A stretch of 64,000 nt of DNA from Lentimicrobiaceae bacterium (GCA_023227965.1 JALOCA010000010.1:24831-88830); one strand, 5' to 3'. Positions 8,463-18,319 are shown, counted from the first letter of the stretch. The notes: generated from the letters alone by a model not told the origin. Program-made: numbers and translations.

Positions 8463-10028
8463 ATGCTGAAAGCAACTCCTGAAATACGTTATTATGCTTT
8501 TGTAGCAGCTTTGGGAGTGATGCTCATCGCTATACCTACTTCTAATTATCTGATGAGCATAGCCCAGTTTCTGATGGCAGCCATCTGGCTTTGGGACGGG
8601 TTTTGTACAGGAATTATCAATAAATTCAGAAAATTTTTTGCGAATAAAACAGCCGTTGTTCTTACGTCTTTATTTGTATTGCATGTTATCGGCATGTTGT
8701 TTACCAGCGATTTTTCCTATGGTTGGAAAGATTTACGCACCAAATTGCCATTGTTAATACTCCCGATAATGCTCAGTGCAACACCTCCTTTAAAAAAAAG
8801 AGAGATAAACTATCTGCTTTTGCTTTTTTCTGCAACAGTAATTTTCGGAACACTCGTAAGTATGCGGATTCTTTTTCAATCCACAGTAAGCGATTTCAGA
8901 GAACTTTCTCCTTTTATTTCACATATAAGATTTAGCCTTAATATTTGCATTTCAATATATATATTACTATATTTTGTTTACAGAAACACTTTCTGCAAAA
9001 GGAGATTCCAAATACTTTTCATTTTGGCAGCTTGCTGGTTAATTTTGTATCTGTTTATTCTTAAATCCTTATCAGGACTAATGGTTTTCTTTGCTTTTTT
9101 GCTTATAGTTATTGCATGGTTTATTTATTTTAAAAAAAGTATTTATCTGAAATTATGTTTTACATTTTTAATTATCGCTATTCCATTTTTATTAATATAT
9201 TATATTTATTCGATTCTTGATAAATATACAGAAATCAAACCCGTAAACTTTTCGAAGCTTGCAACCCATTCTGCCAACGGGACACCTTATCTTCACGATA
9301 CTGTTAACTTCGGCATCGAAAACGGGCATTACGTTGGCTTATACATTGCTGAAAAAGAACTTCGTGAAACATGGAACCGACGAAGCACACTTGACTATGA
9401 CGGAAAGGACCTGAAAAATCAGCAACTAAAATTCACACTTATTCGCTATCTGAGTTCCCGAAACCTGAATAAAGATTCTGTAGGGATAACACAGCTTACT
9501 AACGCTGAAATCCATTACATCGAAAAAGGCATTGCCAACACCAATTATCTTGAAAATTTTGGATTAAAAACCAGAGTAATACAAGCATATCAAGGACTGG
9601 AAAATTATTATACTACCGGAGATCCGAGTGCCAACTCGTTTGCCCAGCGTCTTGAATACTGGAAAGCTTCCATAGCACTTATTAAAAGCCATTTTTTTAC
9701 CGGAGTGGGAACAGGCGATATGAATGAAGCTTTTATTCAACAATATGAAAAAATGCATTCTCAGCTTAACTACAAATTCAGAAGGCGATCGCACAACCAG
9801 TTTTTTTCTGTTTTCGTGGCATTCGGTGTCATTGGTTTTTCCTGGTTCTGTTTTACTTTACTTTACCCTGTTATAGTACACAAAAAATGGAACGATTATT
9901 TATATATGCTTTTCTTTTTCACCGCCATTCTTTCAATGCTGGTGGAAGATACCATTGAAACGCAGGCAGGAGTAACTTTTTTTGCATTTTTTAATGCATT
10001 TTTTCTTTTTTGTACGAAAAAAGAGTGA
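8463..10028 (+). CDS. O-antigen ligase/polymerase family membrane protein
   Basis: 521 residues with about ten to twelve membrane segments. A large periplasmic loop (about residues 250-415) ends in GVGTGDMNEAF, and RRRSHNQFFSVFVAFGVIGF follows. A big loop with a GxGxGD-like motif and the SHN sequence before the last helices is typical of the Wzy/WaaL (O-antigen ligase) superfamily. Such proteins join or polymerise lipid-linked glycans at the outer face of the inner membrane. It begins 8 bases after the protease stop. No glycosyltransferase cluster surrounds it, so the glycan is unknown. Confidence 0.7.
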   Translation: MLKATPEIRYYAFVAALGVMLIAIPTSNYLMSIAQFLMAAIWLWDGFCTGIINKFRKFFANKTAVVLTSLFVLHVIGMLFTSDFSYGWKDLRTKLPLLILPIMLSATPPLKKREINYLLLLFSATVIFGTLVSMRILFQSTVSDFRELSPFISHIRFSLNICISIYILLYFVYRNTFCKRRFQILFILAACWLILYLFILKSLSGLMVFFAFLLIVIAWFIYFKKSIYLKLCFTFLIIAIPFLLIYYIYSILDKYTEIKPVNFSKLATHSANGTPYLHDTVNFGIENGHYVGLYIAEKELRETWNRRSTLDYDGKDLKNQQLKFTLIRYLSSRNLNKDSVGITQLTNAEIHYIEKGIANTNYLENFGLKTRVIQAYQGLENYYTTGDPSANSFAQRLEYWKASIALIKSHFFTGVGTGDMNEAFIQQYEKMHSQLNYKFRRRSHNQFFSVFVAFGVIGFSWFCFTLLYPVIVHKKWNDYLYMLFFFTAILSMLVEDTIETQAGVTFFAFFNAFFLFCTKKE

Positions 10029-10061
10029 TTTTTGTAAACAATAATATGAAGGAGAGGCAGA

Positions 10062-10550
10062 ATGCAATTAATCAATAAAGAATTTCAATATGTAGAATAC
10101 GATTCCATAGCGGAATTGTCGGCAAAGGACAATTTTCTGTTTGTTCAGGCACAACAAGCTGCATTGTTGGCTTATGCTCCTTATTCCGAATTCAAAGTCG
10201 GAGCAGCAGTATTACTTGAAAACGGGACTGTTATTACCGGTAACAATCAGGAAAACGCAGCTTTCCCTTCAGGGTTATGCGCAGAAAGAGTAGCCGTTTT
10301 TGCGGCAGCTTCTCAGTTTCCAGATATTGCTATTGATACCATTGCTATTACGGCTATATCTTCAAAATTCAAAGTAAATTACCCTGTAGCACCCTGCGGT
10401 TCGTGCCGCCAGGTATTGGCTGAATCGGAAAAAAGACAAAAGAAGTCTTTCCGCTTACTTTTAGGAGGAACGAACAGTAAAATATTTGAAATTAAAGGGA
10501 TTGAAAGTATACTACCTTTTATGTTCAATTCCGAAAATTTAGGAATGTAG
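10062..10550 (+). CDS. cdd: Cytidine deaminase
   Basis: 162 residues, homotetrameric zinc type. Deaminates cytidine and deoxycytidine for pyrimidine salvage. Motifs seen: YAPYSEFKVGAAVL, ENAAFPSGLCAERVAVF (zinc Cys plus catalytic Glu) and PVAPCGSCRQVL (two zinc Cys). Its stop is only 4 bases from the stop of rodA on the other strand. Confidence 0.96.
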   Translation: MQLINKEFQYVEYDSIAELSAKDNFLFVQAQQAALLAYAPYSEFKVGAAVLLENGTVITGNNQENAAFPSGLCAERVAVFAAASQFPDIAIDTIAITAISSKFKVNYPVAPCGSCRQVLAESEKRQKKSFRLLLGGTNSKIFEIKGIESILPFMFNSENLGM

Positions 10551-10554
10551 CAAC

Positions 10555-11814
10555 CTATACAAGCTGCAATCTGTTCATATCTTGTTTTATAAACACAAAT
10601 AGCATAAGTGTAAACGCCAATAGAGAGGATCCTCCGTAGCTATAAAATGGAAGCGGAATGCCAATTACAGGTGCCAAACCTATGGTCATCCCGATATTGA
10701 CAAGAAAATGAAAAAACATAATAGAGGCTATCCCATAACCATACAGTCTGCTGAATTGCGATCGCTGGCGTTCTGCCAGAATTATCAAGCGTGAGAAAAG
10801 TCCAATAAACAAAGAAATAACGATAACACTACCCATAAATCCCCATTCTTCACCTACTGTACAAAAAATAAAATCGGTGCTTTGTTCCGGAACAAAATTA
10901 TATTTTGTTTGTGTGCCTTTTAAAAAACCCTTACCTAAAAATCCACCCGAACCAATAGCAATTTTGGATTGGTTTACATTATAACCTGCTCCTTTCAAAT
11001 CTATTTCCTTTCCAAGCAGCACATTGATTCTTGTCTTTTGATGATCTTCAAGAAAGTGTTCAAAAGCGTAATCCACACTAAAAACAAAGCCTACAATTAA
11101 TAGTAACAAACCCGCAAGCGATAAAATATTTTTCCTGTTTTTTTTGATAAAAAAGAATAAAACCAGTGCAAAGCCAATAAAAATCCCGCTAACCACAATT
11201 TTGTCGAACATCAGAGTAACCAGAAAAAGTAAAGCAATTCCCACTCCGGTAAGCAGAAGATTTCCCGACAAACCCACACGATACAATACCAGTACAAATG
11301 AAGAAAAAACCAGAGCTGATCCGGTATCGTTTTGCAAAAAAATCAATAATGCAGGTATTCCTAACAGCAACAAGGGAATTATTTTTGTTTGATTCCGATG
11401 GGTGTTTATATCAGGAGCACTCAGAAATTTTGCCATGGCAAGGGCGGTTGCAAATTTTGCAAACTCTGCCGGTTGTAAGGCAAATCCTCCAATCTGAAAC
11501 CATGATTTTGAACCTGATACAACATTACCTGCGCCCAAAACTGCAACAAGAAGCAATAAAAAAATACCGTAAATCAAATAAGCAAATTGAGAGAAAAATT
11601 TAGTATCAATGACAAGAATAAATAGTGCAATGATAAATGATGAAACAATAAATATTAATTGTTTACCATAATTTTGAGTAAAATCAAAAATACTATTATG
11701 CTGCTCATTGTATACCGCAGCATATATATTTAACCAGCCTGTTAATACAAGTACAATATAAATGATTACAAGTGTTAAATCAATATTTGCAAATATGTTT
11801 TGTTTTTGACTCAA
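10555..11814 (-). CDS. rodA: Rod shape-determining protein RodA (SEDS glycosyltransferase)
   Basis: 419 residues, about ten membrane segments. Polymerises lipid II into glycan strands during lateral wall growth, working with its PBP2 partner. SEDS signatures are visible: GGFALQPAEFAKFATALAMAKFL, FLQNDTGSALVF, AIGSGGFLGKGFLKGTQTKYNFVPEQSTDFIF (the loop with the essential Asp/Glu neighbourhood), GLAPVIGIPLPFYSYGGSSLL. The start overlaps the end of mrdA by 4 bases, so the pair is an operon. No mreBCD is next to it within the window. Confidence 0.95.
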   Translation of the reverse strand: MSQKQNIFANIDLTLVIIYIVLVLTGWLNIYAAVYNEQHNSIFDFTQNYGKQLIFIVSSFIIALFILVIDTKFFSQFAYLIYGIFLLLLVAVLGAGNVVSGSKSWFQIGGFALQPAEFAKFATALAMAKFLSAPDINTHRNQTKIIPLLLLGIPALLIFLQNDTGSALVFSSFVLVLYRVGLSGNLLLTGVGIALLFLVTLMFDKIVVSGIFIGFALVLFFFIKKNRKNILSLAGLLLLIVGFVFSVDYAFEHFLEDHQKTRINVLLGKEIDLKGAGYNVNQSKIAIGSGGFLGKGFLKGTQTKYNFVPEQSTDFIFCTVGEEWGFMGSVIVISLFIGLFSRLIILAERQRSQFSRLYGYGIASIMFFHFLVNIGMTIGLAPVIGIPLPFYSYGGSSLLAFTLMLFVFIKQDMNRLQLV

Positions 11815-13625
11815 GGTTTTGAAATCATATTAAATTCAATCATTCGTTGTTCTACGTCTTTACGTTTCACCGTTCCGGTGAGATACTTTTCAATAAGCAA
11901 ACTGGCAATGGGTACAGCCCAGGTAGATCCAAAACCGGCATTTTCAACAATTACCGCCATGGCTATCTTCGGATGGTCTTTCGGGGCAAAACAAATAAAT
12001 AGTGAATGGTCTTTCCCGTGCGGATTCTGAGCGGTTCCGGTCTTACCACACATAGGAATACTATCCAGCTTGTACCATGCTGCTGTACCGTGTTCTACCA
12101 CCTGAAACATGGCTTCTACCATAAAATCATAATACTGTGAGTGGATTTTCGTCTGGTGTTTCTGGGTAAACCTTTCTATATAACTTTTGGGAGACCCTAC
12201 CGAACGAACCAGATGAGGAGTAATATAATATCCTCTGTTTGCGATAATACAAGCCAGATTGGCAAGTTGCAGAGGTGTGGTAAGAATTTCGCCCTGCCCG
12301 ATGGAAAAAGAGCGTATAGTCATGGCATTCCAGTGTCCCTTCCCGTATATTTTATCAAAATATTCTGATTCGGGGATATTTCCATCCAGCTCGTAGGGGA
12401 GGTCGGAATTGTATTTTATGCCAAAACCCAAATCAGTAACATAATCCTGCCATGCATTGTAAGCATTTTTTACTGAACCATATTCTTTTTTATTGATAAT
12501 ACTCCTGAAAACCTGCCAATGATAGGGATTGCATGATTGCTGAATGGCTTGCTTCAGGTCAAGGGGACTAACATGATTATGCGTACACCTGATAGGAGAA
12601 GTTCCCGGACCCTGACAAGAGTAAAAAGTAGAAGGAAACAGTACCCCTTCTTCGAGACCGATGAGGTCGTTAACGATTTTAAAAGTAGAACCCGGAGGGT
12701 ATTGCCCCATCAAAGCCCTATTAAGCAAGGGTTTTACAGGGTCATTACTTAGTTTTTGATAATTTTTGCTTCTAACCCTACCCACCAACAAATTAGGATC
12801 ATAAGTGGGGCTCGATAAAAAGGCAAGGATTTCACCTGTAGAAGGTTCAATGGCAACTATGCTGCCCCGTTTACCAGCCATCAGCAGTTCACCATATGCC
12901 TGAAGCCCGGCATCAAGCGAGGTGTACAAATTCTTGCCCATTATGGCTGCAGTATCGTATTTCTCATTTTGAAAACTTCCCTGCTCGCGGTTAAAAACAT
13001 CCACCATTCGGATTTTCATCCCTTTAACACCTCTTAATTCTTCTTCGTAGGATTTTTCAATACCACTGATACCTATGTAATCGCCCGATTTATAATAGGG
13101 TACTTTATCCAAAACTGACTGAGTGGCTTCGCCGATATACCCCAATAAATGAGCAGCTAAAGATTGGGGATATTTACGAATAGTCCGGGGTTGAACAAAA
13201 AATCCATGAAAACGATACAATTTTTCTTCAAGATATCCAAATGCTTCCTTTGAAATTTGTTTCTCAAATGCAGATGCTTTATAAGGTGAATATTTCCGGG
13301 CTTTTTCTATCCTTTCAATAAACCCGGCTTTATCAATGCCCACCAATGTGCAAAATTCTGTCGTATCAATATTTTTTACATGGTTGGGAGTTACCATCAA
13401 ATCGTAAACAGCTTCATTGAATACCAATAGTTTGCCATTCCGATCGTAAATAAGTCCGCGGGCTGGATATTGTGTGATATACCGCAAAACATTATTGTTT
13501 GCTGATAAGGTATAACTCCGGTCAATAACCTGAATATAAAACAACCGAAGAGCAAAAATAATTCCTACAATAATAAATGTTATAATAATTATATATTTCC
13601 TGTTTGAATAGTAGGAATTTTTCAT
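11811..13625 (-). CDS. mrdA: Penicillin-binding protein 2 (peptidoglycan transpeptidase)
   Basis: 604 residues from ATG 13625. The longer in-frame start at 13655 falls inside a TAnnTTTG promoter element and is rejected. Cross-links peptidoglycan for cell elongation with RodA. It has an N-terminal membrane anchor (YIIIITFIIVGIIFALRLFYIQVI), a PBP dimerisation domain with YPARGLIYDRNGKLLV, then the transpeptidase domain with PPGSTFKIV (active-site Ser and Lys), SCN near QQSCNPYHW, and KTGTAQNPHG. SIGQGEILTTPLQLA is also characteristic of PBP2. Confidence 0.96.
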   Translation of the reverse strand: MKNSYYSNRKYIIIITFIIVGIIFALRLFYIQVIDRSYTLSANNNVLRYITQYPARGLIYDRNGKLLVFNEAVYDLMVTPNHVKNIDTTEFCTLVGIDKAGFIERIEKARKYSPYKASAFEKQISKEAFGYLEEKLYRFHGFFVQPRTIRKYPQSLAAHLLGYIGEATQSVLDKVPYYKSGDYIGISGIEKSYEEELRGVKGMKIRMVDVFNREQGSFQNEKYDTAAIMGKNLYTSLDAGLQAYGELLMAGKRGSIVAIEPSTGEILAFLSSPTYDPNLLVGRVRSKNYQKLSNDPVKPLLNRALMGQYPPGSTFKIVNDLIGLEEGVLFPSTFYSCQGPGTSPIRCTHNHVSPLDLKQAIQQSCNPYHWQVFRSIINKKEYGSVKNAYNAWQDYVTDLGFGIKYNSDLPYELDGNIPESEYFDKIYGKGHWNAMTIRSFSIGQGEILTTPLQLANLACIIANRGYYITPHLVRSVGSPKSYIERFTQKHQTKIHSQYYDFMVEAMFQVVEHGTAAWYKLDSIPMCGKTGTAQNPHGKDHSLFICFAPKDHPKIAMAVIVENAGFGSTWAVPIASLLIEKYLTGTVKRKDVEQRMIEFNMISKP

Positions 13626-13652
13626 GTAAAATTTCGAGGCATTATAATCAGG

Positions 13653-13660
13653 CAAATGTA
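13653..13660 (-). promoter_or_regulatory. -7 promoter element for mrdA-rodA
   Basis: TACATTTG on the minus strand, 28 bases before ATG 13625. This element fixes the mrdA start at 13625. Confidence 0.5.
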
Positions 13661-13806
13661 TTGAAAATCCTCATCTTTTTATTTCTATTATCCGGTGGTA
13701 AAAAAGAAAATGTTCCGTTCATTTTTTCTATTATTCATCCTGGCTTAGGGATTCTTTTTCTATAAACTATCGGAAATATGGAAAATAATAAAGGAATAAA
13801 TGTGCT

Positions 13807-14307
13807 TTATTTTTGTTTGATTACTACAATTTCGGGAGTTTTCAGTATATTGCTTTGGTGTAACTTTCTATCAACTATGTAAAATTCAAATAATATTGTA
13901 TCGTATTGCGAAAGAGCATTATTAACAAAAAGTGTGTCTTCTATTTCACCTTTTATCGCTTTATTACTTCCATTGTTATTCAATATCGGGATGCGGCTGT
14001 TAAGGGTAAATGGCAAGTCCACTTTGGTTAAAACCCCTTTTTGCTTTTCGTAGTACGTGATGTAGAAATTATAATCGTAGGGAGCCGTTGTGTCGGAATC
14101 GTATAAACCAATATCTCCATCACCATCTGTAAATGAAAATGTTAACACTCCTTGTTCGGTAATATTCTGTTTATTAATCAGAGTTTCAAAATTTATAAAC
14201 TGGATTTGCGGTTCTACCGGATAGTCGTTGTCATCAAGGCACGAAAGAAATGCTAAAGGACATGTTACTAGAAAAAAAATAAGTATTTTTGGCAGGGTTT
14301 TCATCAA
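13807..14307 (-). CDS. Lipoprotein of unknown function with a GDGDIG motif
   Basis: 166 residues. N-terminal signal with a lipobox-like LAFLSC (Cys about 23) followed by Asp residues, then a small beta-rich domain. LTFSFTDGDGDIGLYDSDT near residues 55-75 looks like a metal-binding acidic loop and recurs in Bacteroidota lipoproteins. The remaining sequence is short strands (YNFYITYYE, DTILFEFYIVDRK). No enzyme signature is recognised. Probably anchored in the outer or inner membrane; partners are not evident. Confidence 0.6.
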   Translation of the reverse strand: MMKTLPKILIFFLVTCPLAFLSCLDDNDYPVEPQIQFINFETLINKQNITEQGVLTFSFTDGDGDIGLYDSDTTAPYDYNFYITYYEKQKGVLTKVDLPFTLNSRIPILNNNGSNKAIKGEIEDTLFVNNALSQYDTILFEFYIVDRKLHQSNILKTPEIVVIKQK

Positions 14308-14358
14308 AATAGGTTTGAGCGGTTAAAAATACAAAATGAATTTGCACTATACAATTTT

Positions 14359-15348
14359 ATGAGCGTAAACATTTTCAACAAGCAGGTGTTTGCAATTAAC
14401 GACGAAAACACTTTCAATAGTGTGGCTATCGAAATTTTTAGGTATCAATACCATGCAAATTCACTGTATCGTCAATATGTTGATCTGTTAAAAACCGATG
14501 TTCAGCACATTACTCATTACTCAGCAATTCCTTTTTTACCCATTTCAATTTTCAAAAGCCATGCCGTTGTCTGTGGAACGACGCTTCCCCAACAATTTTT
14601 TATCAGCAGCGGAACAGGAGGAACCCAAAGCAAACATTATATTCTCGACGTCACGGTTTATATTGAAAGTTTTACACGTGGATTTCATTATTTTTATGGG
14701 AATCCTGAAAAATACTGCTTGCTTGCTCTTTTGCCCTCATACTTTGAAAGGAAAAATTCGTCGCTGGTGTTTATGGTCAATCACCTGATGCAACTTTCGC
14801 AGCATCCGCTTAACGGTTTTTACCTGAACGAACACAACCAACTTTACGAAAAACTTGTACTGCTAAACGAAAGCAACCAGCCTACCCTGCTTTTAGGAGT
14901 AACTTTTGCTTTACTCGATTTTGCAGCGAAGAAATACAAATTACATTTTCCCACACTTACATTGATGGAAACAGGAGGAATGAAAGGGCGCCGCACAGAA
15001 CCTGTAAGGGAAGAAGTGCACCAAATCCTTTCCAATGCATTTGGAGTGAACGCAATACACTCAGAATATGGCATGACTGAGATTTTTTCGCAAGCATATT
15101 CTGCTCAAAACGGACAGTTTAACTGTCCTCCTTGGATGAAAGTACTTACGCGTGACCCTCACGACCCTCTTTCGCTACTTGCTGCCGGAAAAGTCGGCGG
15201 AATAAACATCATTGACCTTGCAAATTACAATACCTGTTCGTTTATTGCCTCTCAGGATCTGGGCAAAGTCAGCACCGACGGCACATTTGAAATTTCAGGA
15301 CGCTTCGATGCAAGTGATATACGCGGCTGTAGCCTGCTTACTGCATGA
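14359..15348 (+). CDS. LuxE-like acyl-protein synthetase family protein
   Basis: 329 residues. Resembles the adenylate-forming LuxE/acyl-transferase group: FISSGTGGTQSKHYI (phosphate loop, normally SGTTG), LLALLPSYFERKNSSLVFMVNHLM, LMETGGMKGRR and NAIHSEYGMTEIFSQAYS (the YGxTE adenylation motif), then a short C-terminal domain. In the lux system LuxE activates a fatty acid on ATP. In Bacteroidota these proteins are usually annotated as acyl transferases of unknown substrate. There is no luxCD nearby. It may be co-transcribed with the zinc protease 20 bases downstream. Confidence 0.72.
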   Translation: MSVNIFNKQVFAINDENTFNSVAIEIFRYQYHANSLYRQYVDLLKTDVQHITHYSAIPFLPISIFKSHAVVCGTTLPQQFFISSGTGGTQSKHYILDVTVYIESFTRGFHYFYGNPEKYCLLALLPSYFERKNSSLVFMVNHLMQLSQHPLNGFYLNEHNQLYEKLVLLNESNQPTLLLGVTFALLDFAAKKYKLHFPTLTLMETGGMKGRRTEPVREEVHQILSNAFGVNAIHSEYGMTEIFSQAYSAQNGQFNCPPWMKVLTRDPHDPLSLLAAGKVGGINIIDLANYNTCSFIASQDLGKVSTDGTFEISGRFDASDIRGCSLLTA

Positions 15349-15368
15349 AAATTTAACACTTCAACACT

Positions 15369-17429
15369 ATGAAAAAGTATATTGCTCTTATGTTTTTAAC
15401 CATTATGACTGATTTTGCATTCAGCCAAACCACTCCTAAACCTATTCAAGCTGGCATTCAGGTGTCGCCGGTTACAGAAGCCACTATCAATCAGGTTATC
15501 AAAATTTTATCAGCCAGTAGCGGTGAAAAAAACCTGGCTCGCATTCAAAAAGGTGTTACCCAGGCAGCATCTCTCTGGCGCGAAACCGATGGCAACGAAC
15601 AGGATTTTGCTGCTTTTTGCTCAGGCAATTTTATGCCTACCGAAACCGGGCTCGATACCCTGTTTATTCGCCTACAAAATTATTTCGAACTGATGTTTGG
15701 CACTTACAATAAACTAAGTGTCAGCCTTAAGGAAACTATTCACCTGGAAAATGGCACCTTACTTCCCATTGATGAAATGTTTGGTGGTTACGAACCATCC
15801 GCCCACTTTACCGATGACTTCTTCCAGAATAAAATTGCTTTTGTAGTGGTTTTGAATTTCCCTTTTTATTCACTTGGGGAAAAAACCACGCTTGGTACAA
15901 ACTGGACACGAAAACAATGGGCATATGCCCGCATGGGCGATATTTTCACTTCGCGCGTTCCTGCAAACCTGCTGTTGAAAGCTGCAGAGACCCTTACGGC
16001 TGCCGATACCTATATCTCAGCATACAATATTTACATGGGCAATCTCACCGACAGCAAAGGAAAAACATGGTTCCCAAAAGATATGAAACTCATCACCCAT
16101 TGGGGCTTACGCGACGAACTGAAATCGAATTATTCCGACAAACAAAACGGGATTATCAAACAAAAAATGATTTATTCGGTAATGAAACGAATCATTGACC
16201 AGAGCATTCCCCAGCAAATAATCAACAACGATACCTACCTGTGGAATCCCGAAACCAATACTCTTTTGCAAAATAGAAAATCCGTTCCATTTTCGCCTGA
16301 ACCTGATACCCGCTATGCTACTCTGCTGAATAATTTTCAGGCAATGAAAGCCATTGATCCTTACAACCCAAATTATCCCGATTTTATTTCAAGGGCTTTT
16401 GATGCAGGTTTGGAAATATCACAGGCAGATGTTGAAAAGCTCTTCACCGATTTCATTTCTTCACCTCAGGTGAAAGAAGTGGGAAAGCTCATCAGTAAAA
16501 GGCTGGGACGCAATATTGAACCTTTCGACATCTGGTATGACGGGTTTAAATCGCGCAGCAGCATTTCAGCAGGATTGCTCGACGAAAAAGTTAAAAACAA
16601 ATATCCCGACAGAAATGCCTTCGAAAAAGATTTGCCCAAAATTCTTATAAAACTTGGCTTTTCTCCTGCTAAAGCCGCTTATTTAACCTCAAAAATCCAG
16701 GTTGACCCTGCACGGGGTTCCGGACATGCCTGGGGTGCACAAATGAAAAACGACAAAGCACACCTGCGGACACGTATAGGAAATAATGGCATGGATTATA
16801 AAGGCTACAACATTGCCATTCATGAATTTGGACACAATGTGGAACAAACACTTTCGTTGTACGATGTAGATTACTACATGCTTAACGGGGTCCCCAACAC
16901 GGCATTTACCGAAGCGCTGGCTTTCATTTTCCAGAAAAGAGACCTCGAACTACTGGGTATAAATGATGATAATCCTCAGAAAGAACATCTGATGGTACTC
17001 GACAACTTTTGGGCATGTTATGAGATCATGGGGGTATCACTGGTTGACATGAAAGTATGGAAATGGATGTATCAGCATCCTGATGCTACTCCTGCCCAAT
17101 GCAAACAAACCGTTATCTCCACTGCCAAGGAAATCTGGAACCTCTATTATGCACCCGTTTTCGGTACATACGACGAACCAATTCTTGCTATTTACTCCCA
17201 CATGATTGATAATCCTTTGTATCTTTCGGCATACCCCGTTGGGCATCTTATAGATTTTCAAATAGAAAATCATATCCGGGACAAAAATTTTGCCTCCGAA
17301 ACCGAAAGGATTTATACCCAAGGCAGATTGATTCCCCAATTATGGATGAAAAAAGCTGTTGGCAGTGAAATTTCTATTCAGCCCTTGCTGAAAGCTGCCA
17401 CCGAAGCATTGAAAGTGGTAACAAAATAA
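15369..17429 (+). CDS. Exported gluzincin-type zinc metallopeptidase, unassigned family
   Basis: 686 residues with a signal peptide ending near AFSQ (about residue 20). A zinc site is visible: HEFGHN with H485, E486 and H489, and a third ligand candidate in FTEALAF (E515), a gluzincin layout with 30 residues between first His and Glu. The protein is largely helical, with a DPARGSGHAWGAQMK segment before the zinc helix and a domain of PHPDATP-like turns after it. I do not recognise the exact family; distant M3-like or oligopeptidase-like folds are possible. Mutually exclusive hairpins follow the stop codon. Confidence 0.7.
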   Translation: MKKYIALMFLTIMTDFAFSQTTPKPIQAGIQVSPVTEATINQVIKILSASSGEKNLARIQKGVTQAASLWRETDGNEQDFAAFCSGNFMPTETGLDTLFIRLQNYFELMFGTYNKLSVSLKETIHLENGTLLPIDEMFGGYEPSAHFTDDFFQNKIAFVVVLNFPFYSLGEKTTLGTNWTRKQWAYARMGDIFTSRVPANLLLKAAETLTAADTYISAYNIYMGNLTDSKGKTWFPKDMKLITHWGLRDELKSNYSDKQNGIIKQKMIYSVMKRIIDQSIPQQIINNDTYLWNPETNTLLQNRKSVPFSPEPDTRYATLLNNFQAMKAIDPYNPNYPDFISRAFDAGLEISQADVEKLFTDFISSPQVKEVGKLISKRLGRNIEPFDIWYDGFKSRSSISAGLLDEKVKNKYPDRNAFEKDLPKILIKLGFSPAKAAYLTSKIQVDPARGSGHAWGAQMKNDKAHLRTRIGNNGMDYKGYNIAIHEFGHNVEQTLSLYDVDYYMLNGVPNTAFTEALAFIFQKRDLELLGINDDNPQKEHLMVLDNFWACYEIMGVSLVDMKVWKWMYQHPDATPAQCKQTVISTAKEIWNLYYAPVFGTYDEPILAIYSHMIDNPLYLSAYPVGHLIDFQIENHIRDKNFASETERIYTQGRLIPQLWMKKAVGSEISIQPLLKAATEALKVVTK

Positions 17430-17430
17430 C

Positions 17431-17486
17431 TCCCTGATTTGATGCAGGGAGGATGATTTTCCTCCCTGCCGGGAAAATTCCCTTTT
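17431..17486 (+). terminator. Overlapping alternative hairpins after the zinc protease gene
   Basis: CAGGGAGG (17445-17452) pairs perfectly with CCTCCCTG (17461-17468). The same CAGGGA can instead pair with TCCCTG at 17431-17436. A further GGGAAAATTCCC (17471-17482) is followed by TTTTATTA. Probably a terminator region between the protease and radical SAM genes. Confidence 0.5.
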
Positions 17487-17521
17487 ATTATAAAAAATGG
17501 ATACATCCACTTTAAAAAATA

Positions 17522-17529
17522 TACTTTTG
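17522..17529 (+). promoter_or_regulatory. -7 promoter element for the radical SAM gene
   Basis: TACTTTTG, 12 bases before the ATG at 17541, so the leader would be only a few bases long. Confidence 0.45.
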
Positions 17530-17540
17530 CAATAAAAAAA

Positions 17541-18317
17541 ATGGCAGGATTTCTTTTTGATGAAATTGTTTTCGGACCCGTTAAAAGCCGACGTTTTGGC
17601 ACATCGTTGGGTATTAATTTATTACCAACAACTTATAAATTTTGTACTTTTAACTGCATCTATTGTGAGTGTGGCTGGACAACGGTAGATGTATCGAAAC
17701 CCGTACAATGGTATTCACGTGATACTATTCGGAATTCGCTCGATCAGCATCTTATAGATATGAAAGAACGTGATGCGGCGCCCGACAACATCACCTTTGC
17801 AGGCAACGGGGAGCCAACCCTACACCCTGAGTTTGCCAAGATAATTACAGATTGCATAATGCTTCGGGATATCCATTTTCCCAATGCAAAAATTACGGTA
17901 CTTTCCAATTCCACGACATTAGACAATGAAGAAATATTCAATGCCTTATACAAAATTGACAATAATGTGCTGAAACTGGATGCCGGAACCGAAGCTATTT
18001 TCGGACAAATGAATCGTCCGCTGATACACATCACAATCGAAAAAATTGTGGAGAACCTTTCCCGTTTCAAAGGCAGACTTATCATACAATCCATGTTTTT
18101 AAAAGGCAAGGTTAACGAAGAAATCGTTGACAACACAATCAGTAGTGAGGTAAAAATATGGCTGCAGCATTTACAGAAAATCCAGCCCTCTCTTGTCATG
18201 ATTTATACCATTGACCGTCCCACACCTTCAGGTCACCTGGAAAAAATAACTCATGAAGAATTGGAAAAGATAGCCCTGCAAGTGAAAAATCTTGGTATCA
18301 ACGCAGAAGTGTACTAA
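17541..18317 (+). CDS. Radical SAM protein, COG0731-like
   Basis: 258 residues. The cluster-binding motif is C35-x3-C39-x2-C42 (FCTFNCIYCECG), preceded by FGPVKSRRFGTSLGINLLPT, an opening shared with a group of radical SAM proteins related to wyosine-type enzymes. NITFAGNGEPTLHPEF carries the GNGEPT/GGEP-type SAM-binding loop, and KLDAGTEAIFGQMNRP and MFLKG follow. The reaction is unknown. There is no maturase or precursor peptide gene next to it. Its stop lies 2 bases from the stop of dusB on the opposite strand. Confidence 0.8.
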   Translation: MAGFLFDEIVFGPVKSRRFGTSLGINLLPTTYKFCTFNCIYCECGWTTVDVSKPVQWYSRDTIRNSLDQHLIDMKERDAAPDNITFAGNGEPTLHPEFAKIITDCIMLRDIHFPNAKITVLSNSTTLDNEEIFNALYKIDNNVLKLDAGTEAIFGQMNRPLIHITIEKIVENLSRFKGRLIIQSMFLKGKVNEEIVDNTISSEVKIWLQHLQKIQPSLVMIYTIDRPTPSGHLEKITHEELEKIALQVKNLGINAEVY

Positions 18318-18319
18318 TT

